Of a DNA stretch of 38,782 nucleotides, positions 22,612 through 33,600 are shown piece by piece. The stretch lies in contig NW_003314261.1 of assembly GCF_000143415.4 (NCBI RefSeq), positions 5,934,920-5,973,701 of the forward strand, written 5' to 3'. Source of the DNA: Selaginella moellendorffii. Its lineage: Eukaryota; Streptophyta; Lycopodiopsida; Selaginellales; Selaginellaceae. Made by a program: the position numbers and the translations under genes. Within the stretch, counting starts at the first letter, position 1. Each line of letters opens with the position of its first letter. The notes below the pieces were generated by a model, which had not been told where the DNA came from, searched no databases, and saw only the letters and a program-made list of their open reading frames with translations.

Positions 22612-25600
22612 TCACCATGTTGAATATTCCTTTAGAATATTTTTGCCCCACTCGTCAGCCACGAGAATCGAACTAGGCTCCGATACCATCGTCGGCACCA
22701 CCGTCGGCACCACCATCGATGATAGGATTCCAGCGTTCAGCTTGGTCGGCCATCGCAACCAATTCTCTAAGTAAACCGCAGCCAAGTCTGAGGCAGTGAC
22801 AGTCTTCCGAAGAGCCAACAACCGCACATACTTCGTCAACCGATCCACTATGACCCATACTTGCTCCTTTTGCCTCTGTGTTCGTGGCAAACAAGTGATG
22901 AAGTCCATAGAGATACTACACCAACGGCTCTGAGGAATAGGTAAAGGTTGCAAAAGTCCCCCCGGCTTCTCCCGTGGCACCTTAACCCGCTGACAAAGCT
23001 CGCATGATTTACAATACTTGAGGATATCAGCCTTCATATTCCTCCAATAAAAGTTGCGCTTAATCAACTCATACGTCTTCTTCCCCCCAAAATGACCGGC
23101 CTCTGGACGATCATGATAGTGGAATAAAACTTGAGTAATTAACGCATCCACCCGTGGCAAATAGACACGGCCATTGTAGTAGAGAATCCCATCCACCAAT
23201 GAGAAAGGAGCTTCCATCTGGTCTCGCAAAGAGGCCACCTCAGCATCCTGAGCCTGAGCATGCTCAACCAACTGCCCAAACTCGCTGACCACCTTACTCA
23301 AATGATGACAAAATCGTGTTCGTAACGTCATCACATGACGAACACGAGATAAAGCATCCGCCACCACATTTGATTTTCCCGGACGATGCTCAATAGGAAA
23401 CTCCCCAAACTCCATGAGTTTGACCATCCAACGAGCTTGCCTAGTGTTCAACTCCTTCTGTGTGAAAAGATACACAAGTGGTTTGTGATCTGTCAACACC
23501 ACGAACACTGCACCATAAAGATAGTGCCGCCACGTCCGCAAAGCATGAACAATAGAGAGTAACTCTTGCTCATATGTGGAATAGCGTTGCTCTGCGGAAT
23601 TCAAAGTTCGACTCTCATATGCAATAGGCTGTCCCTCTTGCATGAGAACTCCTCCCAGTGCATAACCACTCGCATCGCATGTCACCTCGTAAGGTTTCGA
23701 TGGATCAGCAATGCGAAGCACTGGAGCCTCGATCAACAATCGTTTCAGCGCCACAAAACTCTCCTCTTGTGGCGTCTTCCACTCGAATGGCACATTCTTG
23801 CGTAACAACCGCGTCAACGGAATAGCCACCTCTGCAAACTTATGCTGGAAACGTCGATAGTAACTAGCCATACCAAGAAAACTGCGCAACTCGGCCACTG
23901 TAGTCGGTGTAGGCCAGTTTTCCACCACAGCCACCTTCCTTGGATCCGTCTTGACACCCTTAGATGTCACAATATGGCCTAGATATTCCACCTCCGACTT
24001 TGCAAATTCACATTTGCTCTTCTTCGCATAAAGTTTGCTGTCTCAAAGTAACAAAAGAACCTTGCGCAAATGCACCCTATGCTCCTCCATATTCTTGCTA
24101 AAAACAAGAATATCATCCAAGAAAATCTCCACAAACTCATGAAGATAACGCCCAAATACCTCCGTCATCAACCGAGTAAATGTGGCCGGTGCATTCGTCA
24201 AACCAAACGGCATAACGGTAAACTCAAAATGTCCGAAGCTTGTGTTGAATGCCGTCTTGGAGATAGATGCATCATCCATTGCAATCTGATGATATCCACT
24301 CCTCAGATCAATCTTGGTAAACACTCGTGCTTCACCAAGCTTGTCTAGGATATCATCCACACGTGGCATCGGCATCTTGTCCTTCACTGTCTTCTTGTTT
24401 AAAGCACGGTAGTCAATACACATCCGCATTGAACCGTCCTTCTTCTTCACAAGCAAGACCGGAGCACCAAACGGAGACTTACTTGGCTGAATAAATCCAA
24501 ACTCAAGTAACTCCTTGACTTGTCGTTGAACTTCTTGCTCCTCCGCATAACTTAACCGAAATGGACGCCGGTAAATTGGCCGCGTCCCCGGCTCCAATGT
24601 AATCCCATGCTCCACACCTCGTAATGGAGGCAATCCATGAGGAAGTTCAGATGGAAAAACATCAGAAAACTCATCAAGTACATCCCGTACTGCTGCTTCT
24701 CCCCCACACGTGCCTTGGTCCCCCAAGTCACGAACAAACAGCAAGTAACTTGAAAGTGCTTTTCCATTACGACAAGCCCGCTTCAAAGATGTAGCAGAGA
24801 GCATAACAACTGGTGGTTGAACGCCCTCGCCAAACCACACATCTTTAACGCCACCATACTCCAGCGAGATACGCTTAATGCTCCACTTTATCTCGGGATC
24901 CACCTTCACCAACCATGGCATCCCAAGAATGAGATCCACACGATGGATATCCGCGAGATAAAAAGTCTCCACAAGTGTGGTTTTGCCAACCAACACTTCC
25001 AGCCCCTCGACACAAGCATCGAAATGCTGAGCAGAGGTAGCTGCACCTTCCACTGTGTATGGAACAACTCCACGTGTGTTCAGGCGATGCTCCGCAACAA
25101 ACTTTGCCGAAACAAAGTTGTCATCGCTCCCACTATCCAGTAAAATCCGCACTGGATCGCCACGGAACACGCCCTCCAGCATTAAAGCTGATTCACGCGT
25201 ATCCTCAAGCTCCATCTTGTTCCACACACAGTTGAGTTGACGAGCAACGATCGAAAGTCTCTTCCTCCGACCGGAATGGTCGTTCTCGTCATCCTCACGC
25301 TGTAAAGCTTGCAACTTTTTAGTATCTGACTTACCGTGAGAAGATGATTGGCCATTCTTCTTGTCCTGCTGCTTGTTCTTCAACTGCGGACAATCAGCCT
25401 TGTAGTGTCCAAGTTCGCCGCAATGATGACAACCCTGTCTATAATTCTTCACAAAGAACTTCTGCTTCTTGGACCCCTTTGCATCTGAAGTAGTCACCAC
25501 CGACTTCAACTTGTGATGCTTGTTCCCATCCTTGTGTCCACGGCGATCATCACGACGATTCTCGACAGAAGGACTCCGCGAACGCTTGCGAGACTTGTGC

Positions 25601-26406
25601 TTGTCATTGTCAAGGCGACGAGCCGCATCAAAGAGCTCCTCCAAACTCTTTGTAGGCTGAGAATGACGCAAGTGTTGCCGCATACTCTCACTATGGAGGC
25701 CATCAATGAAGTAGGATTTGTTCTGATCTGGATCCTTCGTTGGAACACGACTAATCAAGCGAGTAAGCTTCTCAATATAATCCCCGAGCGTCATTTTCCC
25801 TTGCTGAAAATGGCGAAGTTCTGTACGAGCATTCTCCACGTCGTAATGAGGGGCAAAACGTAAACGGAAAGCAGCCTCAAACTCATCCATGGTAGACACT
25901 GGTGGTTTCTTATCCGCAACACGGGACTCCTCAAGCCAATTCCACCATCGAAGACCCGCATCACGCAAAACCATCGGAATAGCCACTAAAGCCTCTGCAT
26001 CTGGAGTTCCTCTAGCAGCCAAGAACTTCTTCACATTGGCTAGCCAAGCGAGACACTCGTCCACACCACCATCACCGGAAAAGGTTGGAATCTTGAGTCG
26101 ATCTACCAAAGAAGGCTTACTTGGAGCGCTACCCCGTCCAGCCTCGAGTGCCTCAACACGCCCACGCATGGTATCCATCATGCCATGCATCTCGTCTTGC
26201 ATCTCTTGCTGATTTTTATTAAGGGCTCGCAGCTCATGAACCACATCTTGAATGGTCCAAATCTCCGCAGCTTCGTTAACATTGGTATCAGAGAGGTCTC
26301 GGGTCCGACTCTGTTGGTTGGCTAAGGGAATCGCACCACATGTTAATTGACATCTGGCTGGTCCAGTTTGCTCCCGCTGGGCTCGACCCGAGGGGTAGGG
26401 TGTCAA
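22612..26406 (-). pseudogene. Ty3/gypsy gag-pol, one nonsense codon and truncated integrase
   Basis: The single frame of 1,265 codons, including stops, starts at 26406. It encodes a gag domain ([22 protein letters not shown]), a zinc knuckle C-x2-C-x4-H-x4-C ([14 protein letters not shown]) and a protease ([10 protein letters not shown]). Reverse transcriptase follows ([12 protein letters not shown]; catalytic FLDD at about 762-765), then RNase H (TCDASGYALGG, TDHKPL), the integrase HHCC zinc finger (CKSCELCQRVK) and the first core Asp (SMDFITCLP). An in-frame TGA at 24043-24045 (codon 788) interrupts RT, and coding resumes at once (KLYAKKSKCEFAK). The integrase core stops after RLTKYVRLLALRKT...YLENW, so the second Asp and the Glu of the DDE triad are missing and unrelated sequence follows. 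As it stands the element cannot make its own integrase. Confidence 0.9.
22677..22688 (-). other. Primer-site-like motif inside the 3' end of the gypsy element
   Basis: On the minus strand TGGTATCGGAGC follows shortly after the point where integrase similarity ends. This looks like the primer site and leader of a different LTR element, so the 3' end of the nested element may be a chimaera. It is preceded by a duplicated GGTGCCGAC unit. Confidence 0.4.
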
Positions 26407-26669
26407 GAGAGCGGGGCTCTCGGGAGAGCTGCGGCTCTCAGCTTCCGTTCACGAGGGCGTGAACTTGCAGGGAAGCGTGGTGGATTGTAAGCAACCAAAG
26501 GGAACGACTTGAGAGACGATCCATGGGGTTCAAATATAGAGGGAAAGGGCCCATGAACAAGAGTGCACCCCCTTTTCCAATCGGTTAAGGGTCTTGGGAT
26601 ATTTGGAGTTAAGCGTCCTTGGGTTTGAATAGTACTGGGCTGGGTGACCTCCCGGGAAATCCAAACCAT
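26407..26669 (-). promoter_or_regulatory. Primer site and leader of nested gypsy element
   Basis: Directly after the 5' LTR, on the minus strand, comes A-TGGTTTGGATTTCCCGG. The TGG start one base from the LTR fits a tRNA primer site, though it is not the initiator-Met type and I cannot name the tRNA. The rest is the untranslated leader to the gag ATG at 26406. An open frame that spans it begins inside the primer site and is probably not coding. Confidence 0.5.
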
Positions 26670-26773
26670 TGTTAGGATCCTATCCCTTACACCCTAAGCC
26701 AATTAGCTAAAGGGGTGATCACTTGATTGTAGGGCCCTTTCTTTATCCTATTATCCTGACCTGGTGCCTAACA
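26670..26773 (-). mobile_element. Nested Ty3/gypsy element, 5' LTR (104 bp)
   Basis: Nearly identical to 22401-22504, with at least one substitution (AATTAGC for AATTGGC). TG...CA ends. The near-identity of the two LTRs implies a fairly recent insertion. Confidence 0.93.
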
Positions 26774-26778
26774 CAAGT
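26774..26778 (+). repeat. Target-site duplication CAAGT, right
   Basis: Partner of 22396-22400. Confidence 0.92.
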
Positions 26779-28192
26779 GTAAATGATTCATAGAACGCAC
26801 GAAATCAAAGTGGCACAACAAAAGCGTGGTCTTGAAGCTTGCCATGAGGCGAGGCTATCAAGATTAGAGAAGTAGTTCCCGAGTGTTCAAAGAGAAGCTT
26901 TGAACAAAAGTCGATAGTCAAAGACTTTCACGCTTATAAATGAACCATGTTACAATAGTAGGAGGACTTGCTAAGCGAGATTGGCAAGTCAAGGGAACAA
27001 GTCAAGGGAGATTGGCAAGTTGAAGGTGCTAACTTCAATAGGGGTGGCCCATGGGGCCAAGCATGGAGGAGTCCATGCATGATCACAGACTTGTCAAGTG
27101 AGAGGACTTGGTAGTGCGGAGGAATTAAGTTCCTAAATTGTGATCAATAACGCGCTTTAAGTATAAGTTGGTGCACTGGTGTGGTGAGTCACGCTAGGCA
27201 TCCTAGGTGATGCCGTCCGTAGATGCATATACGGAAGTTGGGATCGAGTCTTGACCTTCTAGTGCTTGGGTTCGAGTCCCAACTCACTAGGGCATGGTGA
27301 TGGTTTGGAATATGAGGACACTCATTTTTCGGTGGTCATGAACTCTCAGTGTGAAGACTAATTTGGGCACACCGCCAAGTGGGGGATGCCCCGGAGTCGT
27401 GATGCATGGTTAAATTGCTTAGTGTGGCTCAGCATATCTAACTTGAACACTTTGGTGCGAGTGGCACCAAGGACATGGTGAATGAGATGGGGACACTCAG
27501 TCTTAGTTGCTATGGACCCTTAGCTGGAAGGGCTGGCTTGGGCGCACCGCTAATTGTGGGGGATGCCCCCGGGGTTGTAGTCAACAAGTTAAAAGTCTAG
27601 AAGACTTAGTACCTATTAGCAAATCTGTTAAGATGCCAAGGTGGGATCACTAGGTAATCTTGTGGCTAAATAAGGACAAGGTCCTTGTTTGGGTTAAGGA
27701 ATAAGGTTCCTAGTTTAAAGTGGTGACTTGAACTATTGATGATGGTGTGGCTTGGTCAAGGTGACCACGTGGGAAAAGCACCTTAAGGAAATGAGCTATA
27801 TCATAGTGTGTTCAAAGAAAGTAGTTTCTATAAGAGACCCATGGGAGGGTCACAAGTTGGGCCGTAGATAGAGCCCACAACAGAAAATGCTAAAGAGATG
27901 TACTAGGGGTGAACACCCTCTAAACTTGGTAAAGTGGAGCCTTTGCCATGGAAACAAAAAAATACCTCAAGGATGGAAGTAGCAAGCTTATGTTGCTTAA
28001 TGTAACAATCAATGGATAAGATCAAAAGATGAGTGGCCAAGATAGGGCTGTGGAATCCATTGGAAGGAATCCAAGTGGCAAAGTTAGGCAAGGAACACTA
28101 ATGTGTTGGATGCAAATGAATTGCGGGAAAGGAAATGTGTTTCCAACGATGAATTCCGAAATGCTCCAATTTGGCAAAGTGAAAGCTTCAAG
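26779..28192 (+). mobile_element. Internal region of the plus-oriented long-LTR element, right part
   Basis: Continuation of 20304-22400 after the nested insertion. It matches the inverted copy at about 16780-18300. No coding motif. It is interrupted at 28193 by the solo LTR and resumes at 29811. Confidence 0.65.
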
Positions 28193-28197
28193 GGAAG

Positions 28198-29805
28198 TGT
28201 GAGACACAAAATCCCTAGGCCCCAAAGTGGAGCCGGAAGGGCACCACATGGTAGTGGCTGAAGTGAAAGCCAAACGAGCGTAACACGTTTGGACTAAAAG
28301 CTCCGACTTAAAAGGTCGAGAGCGGGAGTGGAACTCCCAACAAAGTGCTCGAGAAATGAGCACGAAGCGAGGAATAAGCGAGGCTCTAAAAAGGGACCCA
28401 AAAGGACCAACACATGACACGTGGAAGAGTCCAAGATGGAGTCTGAGATGGACCGAGACAGAGTCCGAGATGGAGTCTGAGATGGACTGAGATGGAGTCC
28501 GAGATGGAGTTCGAGATGGACCGAGACAGAGTCAGAAATGGAGTCTGAGATGGATCCGAGATGGAGTCCGACATGGAGTCCGAGATAGACCCGAGATGGA
28601 CCCAAGATGGAGTCTGAGATGGAGTCCGAGATGGACCAAGACGGAGTCCGAGATGGAGTCCGAGATGGACCCGAGATGGAATCTGAGATGGAGTCCAAGA
28701 AGGACCCAAGATGGAGTCCGAGTCCGAGTCCGAGTCCGAGTCCGAGTCCGAGTCTGAGTCCAAGTCTGAGTTCGAGTCTGAGAGAGTCCGAATCTGAGTT
28801 CGAGTCTGAGAGGGTGAAAGCCCAAAGCGTTCATCTCCCACACCCTAGGTGGTTTGGTGAGCTCCAAAAGTATAGTAGAGGGAGGACTGTAGTGGAGCCA
28901 GTTTGGCTAGGAAAGGCCAGTTTGGCCTAGAAAGGCTGTGCCCAGTGTTGGGTGATGAGCTGCCCACTGGGAAGTCCAAGACTAAAGTGAACACGGACCG
29001 ACAAGTGGGGTAGCTTGGTGAACTGTTCAAGAGCCGGCTCTAGTTCCCTTGGGAGATCGACTGGCTGATGCTCCCAATCCAAGTGTGGGTGGCACTACCT
29101 ACTTGAATACCTGGTGTGGCTCAATGGAACCTCACTCTAAGCCTATGGCTAGAGCACCTAAAGGCAGAAGGTGGGGAGAGTACCCACGGGGCTCGCGTAG
29201 GGCCACGGTGTTCCGAAATGTTATCCCAAAGTCCCAGACGGTGAAAAGGAAGAGGAGCAATCCTCTAGTGCAGTGACCAAAGATACGGTCACATGGTGAG
29301 GAAGTCCCAAAGGATAGTGGGATTTAGAGGTTGGACTGCGGGCCTCAATCCAGTGGTAGTGTTGGCGAACACGGCCATGGACAGGAAGGGACTTGGTGGG
29401 GACCAGAAAAGAGATATTGGGGAAGGCTATTCCTCATGTCCGTGGGCATCCTAAGGATGCTAAGGAATGGATCTGGGATGATCACTCATGGACGGATGGG
29501 CCAGTCTTTGAGAGATGGGATTGTGATGTAGGTGGTGTCAAGCCACCGGTATGACCAAGGTGAATAGGCATGGCCTTAGCGTAACGGGCTGATATGTCAG
29601 TGGTACCTTGGGGTGTCGGTCATGGGATCGAACATGTGGAGCACTTGGACCAAGTGCAATGGTTGAGTGGCATGGATGCCATTCTTGGGGCTAGCAAGTC
29701 CCTAAGTCCAAAATAAAACTTATGGAGGTTGCGAGTGAGACTCCTCCAAGTGGTCGGAGGTGTGGTTAAGTGACTAAAGTAGAATGGAAAAATTAGTTGC
29801 TTACA
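28198..29805 (+). mobile_element. Solo LTR of the long-LTR family (1,608 bp)
   Basis: TGTGAGACAC...GCTTACA with TG...CA ends, flanked by GGAAG on both sides (28193-28197 and 29806-29810). It lies inside the internal region of another copy, whose sequence continues on the far side, and no internal region or second LTR follows it directly. This is a solo LTR left by recombination between the two LTRs of a later insertion. Confidence 0.82.
28420..28812. repeat. LTR minisatellite, array 3
   Basis: GAGATGGAGTCC / GAGATGGACC modules, then a run of GAGTCC hexamers near 28715-28760. Same family as arrays 1 and 2. Confidence 0.9.
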
Positions 29806-29810
29806 GGAAG

Positions 29811-30190
29811 GAGCAGTAAGGTAGCCAAATGATGGGGCCGTGGACAACCCTAGCACAAATTATGATAATTGGAACTTAGTGCCAATGGTGGCACAAAATA
29901 GAAGAGGATGATGGTGCCCTCAAGTAGAGAACTTCCTAGGATGGGGAAATGCAGTTGCACAAAATGTGCAAAGCAGGGTGTCGGAGACACCCAGGAAATT
30001 GACTCCAAGAAGTCAAAATTCAAAATTTTAAAGTGCAAAGGTTATATCGATGGGAACTCAAACTACTCAAGAATGAGTAGTGGGATTGAGTTAGAAAAGG
30101 TGTCTCTAACAGGTTTAGCAAGAAATGAACCAATACAAGGGAGCAAACCACCCTAGGTGGTCGAATGAGTCTCTATGTTGAAGGGACTAT
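29811..30190 (+). mobile_element. Internal region of the long-LTR element beyond the solo LTR
   Basis: Mirrors 16340-16710 of the inverted copy (anchor: AAGTCAAAATTCAAA near 30010). Similarity fades near 30190, so the 3' end and 3' LTR of this copy are missing. Confidence 0.65.
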
Positions 30191-30640
30191 CCTCCTTAAA
30201 GCTCTATTTCGTTAAAGTGGGAATTGTCATTATCCCACTTGTAAAATAAGGTTTCCAAACCTTTATATAGTATATAAATATAACAAAATTCAACTGCATT
30301 GAGGCACATGCCATTTTATTTTAAACAAGGAAATGTCTACTCAATCACTTCTCCTCCCCCTGCCACTGCTTCACCTCTCTCTTCTCCTTGTCATCGTCGT
30401 CCAATTTCTTTCCATCCTTTTAATATTGGCTCAGTTGCTCCGAGTCTAGGTGGAGCCCAAGTCCCCATTCAATCTTTACTTTCCCATTATTAATAAAACA
30501 ACTTCGTAGACTTCCAATAACATGCTGTAACACTTCTAGTATAATGCAAATCCTCTCAAGGAATTGTCTTTTAATATTAATACAATGGCATGGAACCCCA
30601 TGCCATAATAAGTTACATTTTTAAATAAATACATGCCATC
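30191..30640. other. Spacer downstream of the FCP1-like gene
   Basis: No gene. It should contain the 3' untranslated region and polyadenylation signals of the minus-strand gene ending at 30641. A half copy of the palindrome (CACATGCCAT) lies at 30305-30314. Confidence 0.4.
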
Positions 30641-33600
30641 TCAGACTGTTATTTTTTGCCTCCAACGCCTATACAATAATCTTGGAATTTCATCACTCTC
30701 CACACTATGAGGATTTAAACCCAATAGTAATGCCATCTCTTCTCTAATACGTCCACGCTCATGTTCAGTGGTCGAAAAACCCATCCGGTTGAGCAGATTA
30801 TGGAGATGCGGATAGTGCTTGGCTAGACAATATACATGCCATAAATGATGACTGGTGTCTGTCCGATCAAATGGCTTCTGATATACTGTTCCATCTGCCA
30901 TTTGGTTGATTTCTGCAGCCACCTCCTGGACTGGCCGGTTCTCTATCACCATCGCTCCAAGCCGTTTTGCAAGGTCCCCCAGAACATACGGTTTCTTCTC
31001 CCTAGTTTCCATACTGCAAGAGATGGGGTGCACTGCATATGTGTGCGTGTTCGCTGCAGTTTTAATCGGCGAGTCATCGATGATGAGGATTTCACTTGAG
31101 CTAGCAGTCCGGTTCATCACTACAGCCTCTGGCTTGACGAAGATGGGCTTGCTACCCCTCACATGGACCATAGTCAAGCAATCCTTCTGCGTTAGGAGAA
31201 AGTCAAATGGTAATATTACTCGCGTCTGATCGTGCATCATCTGTAGCAACGTTAATGCATTGTGGCGCATCATGGATGTCCAAACTCCCAATTGCAAATT
31301 GAACCCGGCCCTCTGTTTTAAGTGTCGCATGGTCATTATTAGATCCCGCAGTTTCTCCCGTGTGATTAATGTGAATCTGTCTCTTTTGACCAACTTGCGA
31401 CCGCAGGCTTTGGAGGGTGCAATGACATTCGAGGACGAGCCACGCTCATGGGAGAAAAGGACACCGTTCAGATCAAAAACGATACAGTACCTTCGCCGTG
31501 ACTCTGAAATGAAATGTGTCAGCATAAAAAATGGTACAAGTCAATTTTACCATCTACAATATTAGCGAATGTTGCTCCCGATGGTCGTTGAGAGGGTTTT
31601 GGTCGAGGAAACGTGAAGGGCGGAAATACTCTCCTCTGCAATGTGGGGTCAATCGCATCCGATGGCGTGTGGGCACATGCCATTTCAGCTGTAGACTCTG
31701 GTACAACTGGCTCAACAGTGGCATGGGGTGGTTCCGATGGCGTGTGATCACATGCCATTTCAGCTGGTGCCTCCGTTGGCAAAGTGGACATGACCGAACA
31801 GGCAGCAGGGGCGGTGTAGGGAGGTTCCAACGGCGCGTAGTCAGACGATTGGGCACACGTTGAGTCCGTTGGAAATGAGGATACGACCGGCTCGGCGGTT
31901 GGGGCGGCCTCATGTGGGTCCAATGGCGCCTGGTCACCGTCAATTGGATACGTGGACAAGATTGACTCAGTGGTATGGGCAGCATCAAGTGGAGCGTGGT
32001 CAGCTTGCTTGGCGTTGATATGGATAGTAGCCTCCACCAGCTCTAATGACTCTTGCAGCCAAGTAGAGTCCATTGGCGGATCCATATGCATGTCCAAATA
32101 TCTCCCTTCGATTGAGATGGTATCCTCCCGTGCTACTAAAGACAAACTCATTAGCACATTGAATCGACTATACTGTATTTACCATCAACTGCTATTGAGG
32201 AACTAGGACCGATATCACTTGGGCGCACTGCTGATTCTGAAGGATTGGACATACGTTTCGACCCTTGCTTGGCACTATCCTTCCTCGACACTAAAGGCTA
32301 GAGTTTGTAAATTCAACTGAATAATCTCTACTTACCATTTGCTCTGCGACCTACATGGACAATGTTAGAAATGGTAAAAGGTTAAGAATGGATGTATTAT
32401 TATTTACCTGATGGTTTGTCTTGTATGACCTTCCTCCGCTGCTCTTTGGCCACCTCAGGCTGGCCATCGTCGTCATCATCGTCGTCGTCGTTATTGTGAT
32501 CGTCACCATTGTGAGGACCATCCAAGTCCTCTTCGTCCTCTTCTTCTTCGTCCTCCTCTTCTTTGTCCTCCTCTTCGTCCTTCTGCTCTTCCTGCTCATT
32601 ATCTTTCTCTGGCTCCTCATCCCCCTCCTGCATTTCTTCCATAGGCTGCTCAGGCTGGATGGCTTGTTCTTCCAGGACCATCTTGGGAAAATCATCTGGC
32701 CGAGTCTCCATCTCAAAATACAAGACATCCATAGCCTGTTTTAGTGCGTGACCTAGGACCGTATCCTCACCCGACTGTCTTAACATGGTTTCTGCACGTT
32801 CTTGCACCCTTCGAAGATGACGAGATGAGAAAAACGTGGCCCTGACTTGAAAAGCTTCCCTCATCCATTGTACCTCTCCATTGAGATTGGGGAAGGGGAG
32901 TCCGCCATAGGAATCTGAGTCATGAGGTGGTGACTGGCTGCTTTCACTCAGCCCTTGATCTGCAATGAATGGCATGAGCACACACGCCATAACCGCGAGG
33001 CATTACCTATCATCTTTTCGTTGCCCTTCTTCCTTTTCGAATCAAACGCCTCTGATCTCGACGACTGTCCAACGTGCTTTCGCTTTTTATGACCACTGTC
33101 AGTTTGAGCTTGGCTGGTGCTTGCCTGTTTTGCCTTTGAAGAAGTTTCTCCTGCAAGGAATGGCATGAGACCACACGCCATTGCAAATATAATTTGTACC
33201 TCCTTTTTTCCTATTGCTTGTCTGTTTGTCCTTCTTCGATGCGCCACCAATGCGCTTTTCAGTCCTCTTGTCTGAATATTCACAACGATCTATAATCAAA
33301 ATGGCGTGAGGCCTCACGTGACCTTACCTTGTGCAGGTTGTGAGCTCGGCCCAACATGGGTATCTTCAACAGTAGCTGTTAACGCCGTTTCAGCATCTGG
33401 GGGTGGCCACGCTCCTGCATACAGAGCTTGTGAGATAACATTTAAACTTAAAGTGCGTACTCACCAGGTTCGCAGAGAAGATACTGTTTTTCTTTGGCAA
33501 CTGTAATTATATGCTCCATTGAAGTCACCTCTTCAATGGAGTTTGTCACCGCAACACACGGGACACCCTTGAGTAGTGCGGCTCGAAAGAATAGTCCGCC

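Noticed and set aside
27255-27290. tRNA-like B-box (GGTTCGAGTCC) here and in mirror form near 17630-17660
   Set aside because: No matching A-box or cloverleaf stems can be found around it. It lies in the internal region of the long-LTR element and is probably coincidental or a decayed relic.
32421-32744. Plus-strand hydrophobic frame that looks like a membrane protein
   Set aside because: It is the antisense of the acidic run in the FCP1-like gene; Glu/Asp codons read backward give Leu/Phe/Val/Ile.
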